From: Rhytidiadelphus loreus
Lineage: Eukaryota; Streptophyta; Bryopsida; Hypnales; Hylocomiaceae
DNA length: 64,000 nucleotides
Direction of reading: 5' to 3'
Assembly: GCA_947034895.1 (NCBI GenBank)
Contig: OX344764.1
Location: 44,373,348-44,437,347, forward strand
Of this stretch, positions 12,700 through 26,170 are shown in pieces. How positions within the stretch are numbered: position 1 is the stretch's first letter; each line of letters opens with the position of its first letter. The notes under the pieces are model-generated. The model saw nothing but the letters and a program-made list of their open reading frames with translations. It did not search any database and was not told where the DNA came from. Both the position numbers and the translations under genes were made by a program.

Positions 12700-14646
12700 A
12701 GTTATTCGTAAAATTATCTTTACTTTCAATCTAGATATTTTGCTAAACTACCTAAACGTATTTTCTAAATAATCTTTGTTTAATGGGAAGGAAGGTTCTC
12801 AAGCGAGTTCCTTCTAGGCCCTAAATGGCCTTAGAATCTTTTCCCAAATCAAATATTTGATTTTCCCAAAGATCTTTTGAAAACCTACCTAATTAACCAA
12901 GATATTTTGTGTTTTAATCTAGGGTTAGTTCTAAATTGTCTTTCTTTAGTCCAAAAGATGGATTCTTACGCAAGACAAGTATCTTGGGCAAATCCAAACT
13001 TCGATTTTACAAGAGATATTTGCAAAATCAACCCAGATTAATCCAAAATTACCTTTTAAAAGTCAAACTAAGGGCTGACCCTCTCTATCTTTTGAGGGAC
13101 AACTCGAAACTGAAAACAAACTGCGCCATCGCGTTCAAAAGACCCCAATTAGCCCAAGAGACCCCTTACCCCTACCTCTCCAACCGTTTTAAAGCGCAAA
13201 TTTGAGTCACGGTAACTCAGAACAAAAGTTAAAAAGCTAACTTTGGGAGTTTGCATCTTTTGATGAAACTGTCGGTCCTGGGTGGTTTAGAATATTCGTG
13301 GGAGTAAGAATTGACCCTTGAATTGCTCCGTTCGGACACCGCTAGCTCCTGGTTCACCGGTCAATCCGCCGCCAAGTTGTAAATTCTTGTAAAATTCGCT
13401 GTTGGTCTTAATTCTGGTACTTGGGAATGTCGGAATGTCTTCAAACTTGATAGGGCTCTTTATTGGCACACAAAACACTATCCTAATTTTTAGTGAGATT
13501 TTACCGCAACATTGGTAATTTCTAGGAATTTACGAATGCAGTTTTAAGCGGTTGACTTCCCATGGAGTCATCGTGGAGTTTTGTAAAATCCCGAAACTTT
13601 TGGGCAATCTTCTACAAGATGTCCATCAACTAAGGGCAAAACCAAATCTCCAATAAGAATGCTATTTTTAGCAATTCTTTAATAATTTCCACCCGGGGGG
13701 GAAATTATTCTTAATATTGGGGGAATCTTGGATGATCGGACTTCTATTTGACCTCCTGGCATGCTTTGACCTAGAAAAGCACCTCTCTGTATGTTCCAAT
13801 CATCATTTCCTCCATCTTGGTCTGTGAATGGCTGTATTTCTCAAAATTACCTACAAACAATAAATCTAACTCTTTGGAGTTTGATTTGGACTGACTCGGA
13901 CTAGACTCTAATTTTTAACCAGTTTGTTACTTATAGCTGTTGTATTACATGAACAAGACACTAGGACTGGTTAACTCTCAAATTCTCACATCGCTCAGAA
14001 TTACTGACTTAACTACTTATTTCTACTAATAAGACCTAAAATTAGTGAAAATGTAACGTCTTACGTGTTTCACGCATTTAAGGCCATGACACATCCCTTT
14101 GGTAGGGACTTCTACCAAAACCCACAATAATTGTATTTTTATATGTTTTTTCCTATTTTTCACTTAAAAATTAACTAAAAATTGCGAAAAATAAGTTCAG
14201 AGTTCCAAGTGCCAACTTGAGGGCTCACAGAGTGCACTTTCAATGTCATTCTATACAGCAAAATAGTACGTACCTATAGTTTATTATTTGAGAACTTGTT
14301 TGCTTATTGTGAGCACTATGACCCAATATTTCGATATTCTACGTATATCAAATGTGAAGACAATTATTTCACATAAGACTAACACAATGTAACATGACTA
14401 ATAAACACCTTAAACAAATTGAATGCCTATTTTCTAACTAAGTTCTAGCATAGTGCTTTTTTATTTGATAGATATGGAATTTTTGTATTCTTCAATTAGA
14501 AAACGGAATTTCTATATGACAAATTTGACTATGCAAAGAACATGCTCTTTATATAAAATTCATAAATGGAATAATAGGAAACATCCGTGTATTTATAATT
14601 TATAAATGAAAATGAAACTAAAAAATATATAACAACGACAGCTACC
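12700..14646. other. Non-coding stretch
   Basis: No supported gene. Short open frames (for example 12936-13205) carry no recognisable domain. A G run occurs near 13693. This may be remnant LTR-retrotransposon or promoter-proximal sequence, but I see no paired LTRs, primer-binding site or pol motifs. Confidence 0.35.
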
Positions 14647-15527
14647 TTAATCCCTAAAGGACTATTGGGGCCAAATGGGATTTTGGGCAAGTACCTACAA
14701 ATTGAAATTTTTCCTTCATTTTTTGAAACTTTTTTTGAAGATAGAAAAATTGATAAGCTTTGTGGGAATATAATTATTTTTTCAATCGGTGCTTGGGAAC
14801 AAAAGTAATGTCTAAAAAAAATTCAGAATTTTATTTTATTTTTTTTGAATTTTTTTTCCTTATAGATTAGATTTGCGTCTATACAGAAAGCTTTTATCAT
14901 TCCATTTGGATTTGTTATGAGAAAATTATGGACAATTTTGTTTTTCGGGCAATTAGAGCATCCTCTTGAAAAAAATAACTTGTAGGATTCATATCTTAAT
15001 GCAATTTTTGCAATTTTTCAACAAAAAAGTTCCACATGGTTTAGTTTTCTTGCTAGAATAATCTTACCATTGAAATTAGTGCATTTTAATTCCATCTAAA
15101 AGATATTAATATTTTAGATTTTCCTTCTATCTTTTACCTATTTCTACTTAACAATTTTTTCTTAAATGAAAATTAATTTTTTTTTAATTTATTTATTTTT
15201 CCTAGACTCTCAACTCAATTCTTCACTAAAAATATTTAAAGCTCAAAACTCTGTAGTGAAAAAATTTTAAGTTAAAAATTTCTAAAGTCAACAAATCTAG
15301 TCCCACAATGTGCTGAAAAACTTGTTTTTTTCACTTTAATCGCAGATATCTTGCAACCCATGTAGCCAAAAATTCTGAAATTTTTTCCACACATTCTCAT
15401 ACTAATTAGGAGTAAGATCCTATGGTTAGATGGGGAGGGTAATTCAATTTCTTTTACTTTTTGCTATAGAAATGGCAGTTTTGAGTGTTTTTTGGTTGAA
15501 AAAAGGCCTTGGTCTTTCAAGGGTTAA
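14647..15527 (+). mobile_element. Repeat family copy a, TTAA-flanked, CCCTAAAGG termini
   Basis: The element begins TTAATCCCTAAAGGAC and ends with the near-inverse GGTCTTTCAAGGGTTAA. It has no coding capacity. Internal landmarks recur in the other copies: 'gattttgggcaagtacct' near the start, 'gtggaatataat...tcaat.ggtgc', 'ttatggacaat.ttgttttt', and 'ggcagttttgagtgttttttgg' near the end. Length, inverted ends and TTAA at both edges suggest a MITE. TTAA plus a CCC-type terminus is reminiscent of piggyBac, but this AT-rich context makes TTAA common. The superfamily is therefore unproven. Confidence 0.6.
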
Positions 15528-16923
15528 ATAGTACTTTCAAAAAAAGAAAGGAAAACGAAAGTAAAATGAATGATACTACAAAGTAAAATTGCTTTTGAAA
15601 GTATTATGTACAAACACCAAGCAAAACTAAAGATACAACTCAATACAATATAAAGTAAACTTCATAGAAATATAATACCAATAATATTACAACGAGGACA
15701 TTACTATAACAATACTAAAATTAAACAAGTGATTTAAAATATCAACAAGCTTGCTAAGAGTTGTTATGAATAATTTTTTTGCAATGAGAATTTCTATACA
15801 CTAAAAAAAAAGTATGTACCATTGTTACATTACTTCCTATTGTTATTTCTATTTTAAAGTGTGCACCATTGTCTAATGAAGGCCCTACAACTCCAAAAAC
15901 TATATTCCTCCATACAAATTGTAGGATTTCAAAATGTGCACTCAATGTCATAATGTCTTTTTCCTTGTGCAATTCCATAATTAAATGTAATGTCACTTTA
16001 ACATACACACTAAGGTAGTTTGGTGTATTTTGAGCCTCTTTGTCAATAGAATCCTGACATTCTCTTATCTAATGTATATCATATGTATGCATGAGAGTTT
16101 AATGCTTCAATGTAGACTTGTATGAAACAAATTATTCAACTTCTTTTTAATTCGACTTTATTCAAAAAATGAGTACAAGAAATAAATAAATACTATGTTC
16201 TTCTAGAGTTGCATTCTTCCAAAAATGAAACAATTTCATTACAAGAATAATGCTCAATTCATTATTTGTTGGTGATGCATTGAAAAGCAAAGTACAAAAA
16301 CAATACATCCTTCATTTCCAAATAAAGCATTATATAAGTTTTAGCTGCATAACAAGGCTATGAATACCCCTACATTCCCAAACTTTGAGAACTTTGCCAT
16401 GCAATCTACTGACGTGGTTGAGAGACTGCCACATCAACAAATATTACAAAATATTATATATTAAATATATTTTTTAATATATTTCAATTTTTTTTTCAAT
16501 ATTTTAATTTTTTTTTCATTGTTATTTTTTCATACAACATTGGATGGTTCCTAGCAACAGAAACCAGCCTGCAATGGCTGTCTCAAAGGATTGAATCTCA
16601 TCTATTGTGAATAGAAAGGGTCCACATAAAAATAATGTATACTCCTAAAAGTAAAGAAAATATTAATATTCTCCATTTCCTATGAATTTCTAAAAAACAA
16701 AACAAATGGTGTACAAGCTATATTTTCAACTAGCCTTCAAATATACTCCAAACTTTTCGTTCAAGGGTCTATTGATTTGAATATATATGCAATACCTTCT
16801 TTATTTCTAAAGACATTGTACATCAATGGCTAAAGGTCATTTTGAAAATGTTTAAAGAATCCCCTACTTTAAGATATTGGAGCAACCATCAAAAATAGAT
16901 ACTTCAATGTAACTTAGGTGTAG
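15528..16923. other. AT-rich non-coding stretch
   Basis: No supported gene. The largest frame (15754-16008, minus, 84 codons) has no recognisable domain. No clear repeats other than A/T-rich simple sequence around 16440-16520. Confidence 0.4.
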
Positions 16924-17782
16924 TTAATTCCTAAAGTCCCATTGTCCCCTCAGATAGAAAAGTTGATAAGCTTTGTGGGAATACAATTTTTATTTCAATT
17001 AGAACCTGGAAGCAAAAGTTATACCACAAAAGTCTAAATTTTAATTCGACAGGCAGAAAAATAAATCCACAAAAAACTTGAAATTTTTTTTTTCAATTTT
17101 TTTCCACGTAGATCATATTTTTTTTCTTTATGTGAAGCTTCAATTCATTCCATTTTGATTGGTGATGTGAAAGTTATGAACAATCCTATTTTTTGGGAAT
17201 TCTAAGCATCTTCTTGAAAAAATAACTTATAGGATTCATTCCAAAATGCAATTTTCAAATTTTTTCAAATTTTTATTTTTGAAAAGGTTAAGTTTTTTTG
17301 CTAGAACAATCTCATCGTTGGAATTATTGTATTTCAATCCCATCTAAGAGCTATTAACAATTTAGTTTTTCTATCAATTTTGGACTTACTTTCTACTTGA
17401 CAATTTTTTGAAGTATGAAAATCAAGTTTTTATTTTTGAAATTTTTTTCTTACACTCCCAACTCAATTCTTCAACACAATAAATTTTTAATTCAAATTCC
17501 ACACTGCAAATTTTTTCCACAAATAGCAGTTGACATTATCTAAAATTTGCAATTCAGTGTTCAAAAAAACTTGTTTTTTCAACTTTGAATGCTCATATCT
17601 CTCAATCTGTATGGTCAAACTTCATGAAATTTTTACCGCATGATTTCAAACAAGTAAAGTTTAAAATCCTACGATTAATTTTTTTTAAAGTATTTTTTTC
17701 TGTTTTCTTGGAAAAACGTAGTAGGAATGGTAGTTTTGAGTGTTTTTTGGCAGAAAAATGGCCTTGGGCCTTTAGGGGTTAA
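16924..17782 (+). mobile_element. Repeat family copy b
   Basis: It begins TTAATTCCTAAAGTCCC and ends GGGCCTTTAGGGGTTAA. The internal order matches copy a, including 'aagctttgtgggaatacaat' and 'ggtagttttgagtgttttttgg'. It is 859 bp long, with no coding capacity. Confidence 0.6.
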
Positions 17783-19975
17783 TAGAAAAAATTCCTCACT
17801 TTCTTCACGTTCTTTGAAAGTGACAATGACATTCTGTGATCATTTCCAACTTCCAACTTCTAGCTATAGACTCTTCATAAACAATGGATTTTTAGCAACA
17901 ACTCATGTGAAGGGCGAAGCTCTTCTTTACATCATACAACACTATTAATTGTCATTTCTAGTACCCAAAACAGAAAAAACTAAATAATTGTTCTTTTCCA
18001 ATAATGTAAATATTGGATCTAGAATTTTTGAACTATAATATTCTATGAATATGTGGAACCAAGTGAAGAAACTTTGTCCACCACTTAAAAGAACTAAAAA
18101 ACTATAGTAATATTCTAATATTGGAAGTTCCTAATACATATAGCCAGCATACATATTTTTTTCTTTCTCAATAATTCGCTTTACAAAAAAGACTATAAAT
18201 AACATACTTTTTTGGTGTTTGAAGCAATATATTTGTCAAAGAAGTCCTAACTGTTTTGGTAATCTATTAACTTTGCCAAAACTTCAAACATCAATGTCTT
18301 TATAAATACACATTTTATATTCAATTCATTTTTCAAAAACTCACTAACAAAAGAGAAATGAAAGGCTACTACATGGCTTATGGTCCATAAGTGAAATTTC
18401 AAATAGCAGATTAATAAAAATACATATAAAGCACCAAAAAGGCATTCACTAATCACTATCAAATAAACGATTTAAAACTATGTTGTATCATTTCTTCAAC
18501 ATTGGTACAATACACACTTACAAGTTCTTCCTCTTTGTAATTTCCTATAATTCGAATCTTACTAATAGATTTAGCCTATATGAAAACTTTTATCTTAGTA
18601 ATTTATAATGAATTTCTAAAAGTGACTCCAAAAAAAATAAACCTCTTCAAGCTTTTAAACTTTTAATGATACTTTTGCCAAATATGTTTTCACTATTTCA
18701 TAAATCTTCAAAATCCCACCAAAACACTATAATTAGAACTTTACATTTCAATTGGAATAATTTTTAAAGAGAATCACTAATATTTAATCTATAATCAATT
18801 TGAGAATGAATTTCCAAACCCCAGCTTCAAACCTTATTCAAAAATATGATTTATGTATAATCTAACTCAATTGTATTGATATGATATTTGCATCAAGCTT
18901 ACAACTATTGTTTGAAAGTTATTATTACATTGTGCTTAAAAGTTATAATTACATTCTATCTTCATAAACACATAGGTACTCGCTATAGAATCAAGTCCTT
19001 CATAGATTACATAACATATAAAATAAAAAATTCCAAAACTTTTAAAAAATAAATATGGGAATAATTTAATAATTCAATGCAATGAGCAACTATAAAATAA
19101 AATAAGAAATTACATAAATTGAACATTACTCACTAAAAATGAGCTTCTATATACCCATGCCTTTGAAACTATAAAATTATATGTAAAAAGAAGTTTGAAA
19201 AATCTTTTCTCTCATGAGTTGAATGGCATGAAACAAAGTCTCTGCACTCCAACTATGTTGCGATGTGGAAGGTTGCATTTCAATACAAATAAAAAGCTTC
19301 ATGCACAAAGAAGTGGAAGGACTTTGATTTATGGCATTTAGACATGCTAGGCAACAATCATAGCTTATACAAAATAAAAAATTATTTACTTCAATTTTTT
19401 ATTTTAAAAATACTTTATAAATTAATAACTCTTCAATTTGTAAGTCCAAATGCTATAAACGAAATTCCATGCAACCCTCCTTATAGAGCGCCTTCCTATG
19501 ATACTAAGAATGTGATCAAGAACCTTTAAAATATTAAAATCTCATCATACAAAAGTACGAAACAAACAAAGAACCAAAAATTTCTCTAAAACAACCAAAT
19601 TTTAGATTCAAAATGTACTTCTTTTTTAATTGATTTTGATTCTTTCATTTGAATTAAAATGTAAATTTTTTTAATAATTCTTTTTTCATTTGATTTATAT
19701 AATTATAAATAATTGTAAATAATTATCGATCTATAATATAAATTATAATTAAAAACATTAAAATTTCATGGTTTCCTTAAAGGAGTTGAAATGGGGCTTC
19801 CAAATTTCATCCCTCACCATGGCAGATTTTCTTGCTACTAGGCTAGGCCCAAAAAGATTTTGTAGTTGCTATGGCTAAAGCGGCCACATATTTAATTTTT
19901 AGATTTTTTAATTCACTTCTTATATTTTGAATTTAGAAATAAAATAAAATTTGGGAAGTTCTTTCGGTTTCTGTG
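17783..19975. other. AT-rich non-coding stretch
   Basis: Nothing recognised. Only short open frames and A/T-rich low-complexity sequence are present. Confidence 0.4.
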
Positions 19976-19984
19976 ATGATGTCA

Positions 19985-20260
19985 CACCCTCTGCAGCGGA
20001 GGGTCACGGAGCCGCGGAGGGTCTTAAAATTATATATTTCATTTTCAATTTTTTCAATTAAATGAAATTATTTTTTGAGGTGGATAAAGTTTTATTTGTT
20101 TTTTCTGTTGACGACAGACCCTCTGCGGAGGGTCTGGAGGCAATGAATTCTAGTTTTTATTTTCAAATTTTTTTAGTTATAAATATATATTTTTCTTTTC
20201 TTTTCATGGAAGTGTGTTGTAGATTCTTTGAGATCATAGAAGGGCTCCAAGTTGAAGAGG
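19985..20260. repeat. Cluster of GGAGGGTC motifs with two hairpins
   Basis: In an AT-rich background, (G)CGGAGGGTC or a close variant occurs at least four times. Two occurrences form inverted repeats: ACCCTCTGCAGCGGAGGGT at 19985-20003 and GACCCTCTGCGGAGGGTC at 20117-20134. The pattern resembles the short GC motif arrays seen in the two hAT elements, but I found no flanking terminal inverted repeats. Confidence 0.55.
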
Positions 20261-20519
20261 GTCTCACTGTGCAAGAGAGACTATTTTTTCTACTATTTTT
20301 TTATTTTTAAATTCACCAAAGGCAAGTCTAACTCCCTCCACTTACCTTCTTTTCCTTTTGAAAAAAATAAAAAGACACCTAAAAACACAGATGTTACTGT
20401 AGAACTAATTTTTAATTTTTGTAGTTCCATTTCTTTTATCTTAGTGTAAATAGAGTCTTGGGGATGGATTAGAAGTCAATGAATGTGAATTTAATGAACA
20501 TATCATGTTAGTGATAATT

Positions 20520-22065
20520 GACTATAGACAGTTTACAAAGACTATAGTCATCTTTGGAGACACTTGACTATGAACTGTTACAATGGCTATAGTCTTTTTG
20601 CATCTTAAGTTGAGATTTGGAAGGTTGATTAGGAGACTATTTGACTTGCTTCTTGCGCTTGTGTTCATGCCATTAGTTGTGATAGTTTTGTGCCCTTAAC
20701 CATAGTCTTTGGTCTTGTATTTTGTGTACTTGTAATTGTTTTGAAGTTGTTTGCAATTGTGTCCAGTGATTGGGGATTGTATGTTGTGAATGTAATTGTT
20801 TTAGTACTTTGGATTTTGATTATGTGAATTGTTTGAGTGTATGGAATTATTTGAATGAGTAGAAATTAATGACTATAGTCCATATGAAAATTTGTGAAGA
20901 TTTGTGTTTGATTAATAATTGAATAATGAATAGAATTGATTGTATGGCAAGACTATAGTCATGATGTTGTGTATGTTCACGTTTACTGGACAATGGTCTG
21001 AATAAGAAGTTATAAAAACTCCAACTGTATTCAATTGATGAACTTGATATTTGGACTATGGTCTTCGAGAATTAAGTCTGAAAAATGAAGACTATAGTTT
21101 AAATAGAAGATATAAATTTTAAATGACTTGATTGTGAAATGTGTATTATTGATTAAGTTGGACTATAAACATGATCAATAGAGACTAGATACTAGAGAAT
21201 AATGAGACAATGATTAAGTAAAGACCATAGACAAATAAATAAATGCAGTTGAATAGTGTGAAGTTAAATAAATGAATGACTCTACTTGAACATTGAGAAT
21301 TATAATAATAATGAAGACTGCTAAGTTATTAAAAGACTATGGTCATTACAGATTGACTGGATGAATATGAGAGGAGTGAATTAAAGGATAATGTGATGAT
21401 AGAAAAGTGTGATGAATAATTATTATAATATGAAATTAGAAATGAGTAATTGAATCTAAATATTAATGTATATAAAACAATAGTCCGTTCTAAAATGGTG
21501 GCGGAGCTTGAAGACTATGAATAGAAAATATATTGATAAGTAGTACAATGCTTCTCTTATGGATTAGAGAAAACATACTCAAAAGGTAAAGAAGATAAAT
21601 AAAATTAAAATGTGTTTATATGTAGTTTACTCACTTTACTGAAAACAATATTTGAATTACATTATAATATAACATGAAGATAAAATGAATCAAAAGACCA
21701 TGGACCTTGTGTTATGAGAGATGGAAATCAAAAGTGGACTATGGACTTCCTATGAATAAGTTAATTGGATTGTGGACTTCCCTCTTCCTTGAATAATATC
21801 CAAAATAATTTATGGATATGAATGGGACCAAAGTTGTGAGAAGACGATAGTCAAGTTGTGAAAGGAGGAAAAATATAATTGATTCTTAAACATTTTTAAT
21901 GATATTTTAGAGACTTTTCAACAAATATTTGTATCCCATTTCTATTTAACAAGTGACTTTAGCTACAATACAATAGACTATTTGATCATTCCCTTGATTA
22001 TAGAACCTCTTCTAACTATACTATAGCCTTGGATTGTTGCAAGTAGGCAAAATCTGGACTACAAT
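20520..22065. repeat. Field of dispersed GACTATAGTC palindromes
   Basis: The perfect palindrome GACTATAGTC occurs at 20540, 20871 and 20951. One- or two-base variants occur near 20520, 20566, 20585, 20698, 21054, 21090, 21161, 21222, 21335, 21512, 21696, 21737 and 21843. Spacing is irregular (20-300 bp), so this is not a tandem satellite. The sequence between motifs is unrelated and non-coding. A field of transposase-binding or other protein-binding sites is possible. Confidence 0.65.
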
Positions 22066-25040
22066 TATCCCTCAACTTTCAAAATTGCAAAACAATCAAA
22101 ACAACTAAAGAATTTGAAGGAAATTCAAACTAACATGAACTATCACATGCACAAACTCCTATATGTTCTATCGTTTGTTGATGCATTTTATGTATGCCCA
22201 AGTGAATCGCACTGAAACTTTATCAAATCTACCAACTGCTTTACTCTACATATTAAAAATATAAATTCAATAGATATCAATTTACTTGTACAACTTCATT
22301 ACACAAAAGTCATCGTGACCAAAATTGAACTACAGACAACTAACAAGTTGCACATGTTGTTCGACAAAAAAAAGAAACCAAATTAAGTTTTACAAAATAA
22401 AGCAAAAGAATCATAAAAATCAAAACATAACCTATACTATGTAAAAAAATAGATCTGAATTACAAGTTATATTTTCTATTTCAACTACTATTACTTGGAG
22501 CAATCTACAAAGATAAGCAGTGTATAGATGGAGCGGTTCAAACAGATAGTGGTCAAAGAGACAACTTAAAAAATATATAATCAAGTGAAAGGGAAAACAC
22601 GCTTGAAAGGTTCTAAGCAAATATATCTGGCATGGAAGGTCAAAGTGCAATGTTCTAAAGTCTAGCAACTAGCAACTGATGGTTGGGTTTAAGTCTTGAA
22701 AATCAACTAAAATTTTTCAACTAATTGGATCATAGACAAAGTTTTCATTGAAGCATCATTAAGGTTCATATTCTCCACTGTCAATTCAATATTAAGATAT
22801 AGTGACTTCAAGAGCTCACCTTGCAAGGCTATTTAATGGCTTTTGAATATACCTCCCTCTCTTTCTCTACAAACCTGTATAGTAAAGGTGAACCTCAAAT
22901 GCTACACTGCTAACATAATTTTTGCAAGAAAAGGTACAAAATTCCTACAGACCAACTCGTCATGACTACCTATGATGCACCAATCCTCAGTAAAAGAACG
23001 TTAAAAATTTAAATAGCTTATGCAGTAGGGTTTAAGCAACCAAATGGGCAAAACTAATTGACTTGAATTCAAAAGGAAGGAAAAGAAAATTATAATGTAC
23101 AAATCCAATGCAAAGAGAAATGAATCTTCATTGTTACAAACTTGGGTATCATGTATCTTCCATCGAAAGGTGAACCCTCTTTGAGGGCCTTGTTTTTGTG
23201 TATCTACACTTGTCACTGCCAAAGAGCATGTTAGTTGCCGGATTCATCAAGAATTTTTCAATCTTTCGGTCAATTGCGCACACTACCAAGTAGTCAGGAA
23301 ACCAAGAATGAGGGAAATGCATGAAAATTATTTGCGCCAAGCTTTTCCATATCAAGATCTAAAAAAATGGAAATACAAAATTTGTGATGATTACGAATTC
23401 TACTGTGGATATAAATATAAATTAGTAAATTTGAAATTTTTGAACCATAATTTGGGCTCTCAATTTTTTTGAAATTCATTAAATTTTCACTAAATTTTTT
23501 AAAAAAGAATTCTCATTCTACTTATTAAAAAATCTAGAAAAAAAACTTATTTGTATTAAAAGTGCTTTCTACTAATAAATTTGATTAAATTATCAAAAAA
23601 TAAAAAAGTGTTTAAAAAAATTTGGAAAGTCATTTTTCACAAGTGTATTACTTGTACTTCAATATGTCCTAAATTTGTTGAAAAGATGTAATTTCTTAAT
23701 TAGTTGTGACAAATTTTGAAGTATATGAATACTATTAAGAGCCAATATTTACACTAGTCTAGTGAAAGATCCTATGGTTAGAGATGCAAATAAAACAAAT
23801 TTTAAATTTTTTGGCATTTTGCAATAGACATGGAAAAAAGGCCTTGAGATCTTCAAGATTAAGATGTGAAAAAAAAAGTGAAATGGACCTAACAACAACC
23901 TCAAAGTAGTTTGAGGTGGCATTGAAGTTCACACACATGTCTATTGCAAAATTTTCATGTTAGAACAAGTCCTTCATCCCTAGAAATAAATGCAACATAC
24001 ATTTTGCACACATTTTGGAGATTACTGAGAACAATCTAAATTCAAAAGTGCATATTCCACAAACGCATTTGTAGAGACATTTTTTTTTACATATGCATAT
24101 TTTTTATGGTATTTACGTGCATTCAAACTGTTAGAACTACACAAGTAATGATTTTTGGCAATCATCATTTTTAGATTGTTTCCAAGTTGTCTTCCAAATT
24201 GGAGTGAGATCATTGAATACTTTGTTGTTACTTGTACTTCTAGAAGTTCCAAATTTGTTGAAGAAATATTATCTCTAAATTATTTATGGTACTTCTTTTT
24301 ATAGTGTATGAATATTCAAGGGAGGCATTGTATAATGAAATTTAAGAGGTATGTTTTTCTAAGTAACTATTGAAGTACTCAATAATTTGTGAACTTCACT
24401 TAGGTTGATAGAGCTTGGACTTGTTGTACAATTTTTGTTTCTTTGTTTAATTTTAGTTATTGTATTTGAAATTGTTTTGAACAAGTCAATTTACATTGAT
24501 TTCAATATTCACTAATTTTTGTATTTTTGAGAGTTTCATTTTAGAGTTGGTGCTATCAAATTCATTTATATGTGACCAATGGTTATTAGTAATTTTTAAT
24601 TTTAGGTGTGTATAATGTATTTTTCTTTAATTGATAAGTCAATTGTAAGTTGTTGTTTTTTCTTGGAAGGAATTGTTTATAAAATTTAATTTGTTGTTGG
24701 ATACCATATGTTAATGTTGAAGTTCAAAATCATTATTTTTTCATTATTTTAGTTACACGGATCGAGTAACCAATGAAGTTATATCATGTTAAGAAACATT
24801 AGTGGTTTAGAATTGTGAACTAGATTTTGCACTTCCACAAAATCCAAGAAACAAAGTATAGGGTTTTTTCGTTTTAGGGAAAGGTTAAATCAATCTAACG
24901 TTTTATGACTAAAAGTCACTTACAAATAGATTTATCTTTACAAGTTTAATATAATATTATATCACTCTTATTTCCGTGTGTAAAATTTATTGGCCAGTCC
25001 GTTACCAATGTATGTATAAAGTCTCGGTCCTATATAGTGT
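22066..25040. other. AT-rich non-coding stretch with a repeat-family fragment
   Basis: No supported gene. About 23755-23875 matches the 3' part of the TTAA/CCCTAAAGG family ('gatcctatggttagagatgc' then 'aaaaaaggcctt'), indicating a degraded copy. The rest shows nothing recognisable. Confidence 0.4.
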
Positions 25041-25049
25041 TCTAAGGGA

Positions 25050-25375
25050 GGTCAAATCATTCTTTGTCAAATAAATCAGGTTTTGTCAAATGAATCTTAT
25101 ATGATGTATGCTCTAGGACTTAATCATAACAAGGTAATATTTGTAAAATAATATACATAATTCATTAATTATTCATTTTTATGTTTAAGTCAATTTGTAG
25201 CTAACATGTTCATGCAAGAATGTCTAGCAATTCCGTATTCTATGTCAAATAATTCCCAGTAATGCAAAGTATGCTGAGTTTTGAATTTTACCAATGGTCA
25301 AATTTTTCTCTTTTCGTTTTCTTCCACTTTTGTTTTTGTCAAATGATTTCAGGTCAAATGATCCAAATGACCACA
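25050..25375. repeat. Cluster of GTCAAAT(G/A)ATT motifs
   Basis: Seven occurrences of (G/T)GTCAAAT followed mostly by (G/A/C)A(A/T)T lie between about 25054 and 25365, two of them close together at the right end ('tttgtcaaatgatttcaggtcaaatgatcc'). There is no open frame. This is a weaker analogue of the GACTATAGTC field. Confidence 0.4.
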
Positions 25376-25454
25376 AAGTTAGTACCACCTCTCCATTGAT
25401 GGTTTCAATTGCAAGATTATGATTTCACGATCACAAATTTGAAGTGATTTAAAG

Positions 25455-26170
25455 GATAGCCCTAAATTGTTTGTAGGTGTTAAACTTTCCGAAGCAACCT
25501 TTAGAATATAAAAGCTATACTCATACACAATAAGGAACAAGTTAATAATGTGGAGTCTTTACACACATATAAAGTTTATATATAAAACTTCAGTGATGAT
25601 TCTTGTAGGTATTATTTATAGGTACATGAATATACATAAATGAAAAACTAAACTAAAAAAAACACTCTTCTTGAACCTAACCTAAATAAAAAATATATGT
25701 TTAATAGACCTAAGTAAGGATATAATGTTATTTTAACTTTACTAATAACTGAAGTTTGAAATTTAAAATAAATAAAAAATTGGCAAAAGTAAAAGTCATT
25801 TTTATTGGACACTAAAATAATCTAGAAGTAGAAGCTAAATCTTTTGATTTTGTTGCATTTGGTTTAGTACTAATGAATTTCATAGAATATTTTTAAACTA
25901 GAAAACAAACATTTTTCTAAATAAAAGATATGGCCAATATGTAGACTAGGTCTTTAAGAAGATTATTATCTAGAGAACTAAAAAGTGCAAATCTCCAAAA
26001 TTATGGTAATATTTTTGTAATAGAAAAAAAATTTAACTAATTCTGAAAATGAAAATCCTATGAAGATGGTCAGTTTCTAAAGGAACCATCAAAACAAATT
26101 CAACAAATTTAAAATGTTCACTTTGCAGACTTCTATACAATAGAGAATTACCTATTTAAGAAAATCTTGC
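25455..26170 (+). repeat. Dispersed repeat, copy B
   Basis: The landmarks are in the same order as in 2676-3735, starting at 'ccctaaattgtttg' and ending after 'aaaatgttcactttgcagac'. No coding capacity; class unknown. Confidence 0.55.

Noticed and set aside
9020..14150. LTR retrotransposon
   Set aside because: A TATA box and repeats suggested one, but I found no paired LTRs, primer-binding site, polypurine tract or gag/pol motifs.
15754..16008. 84-codon minus-strand frame
   Set aside because: No recognisable domain, no promoter or homologous partner in the window, and an AT-rich context where such frames are expected by chance.
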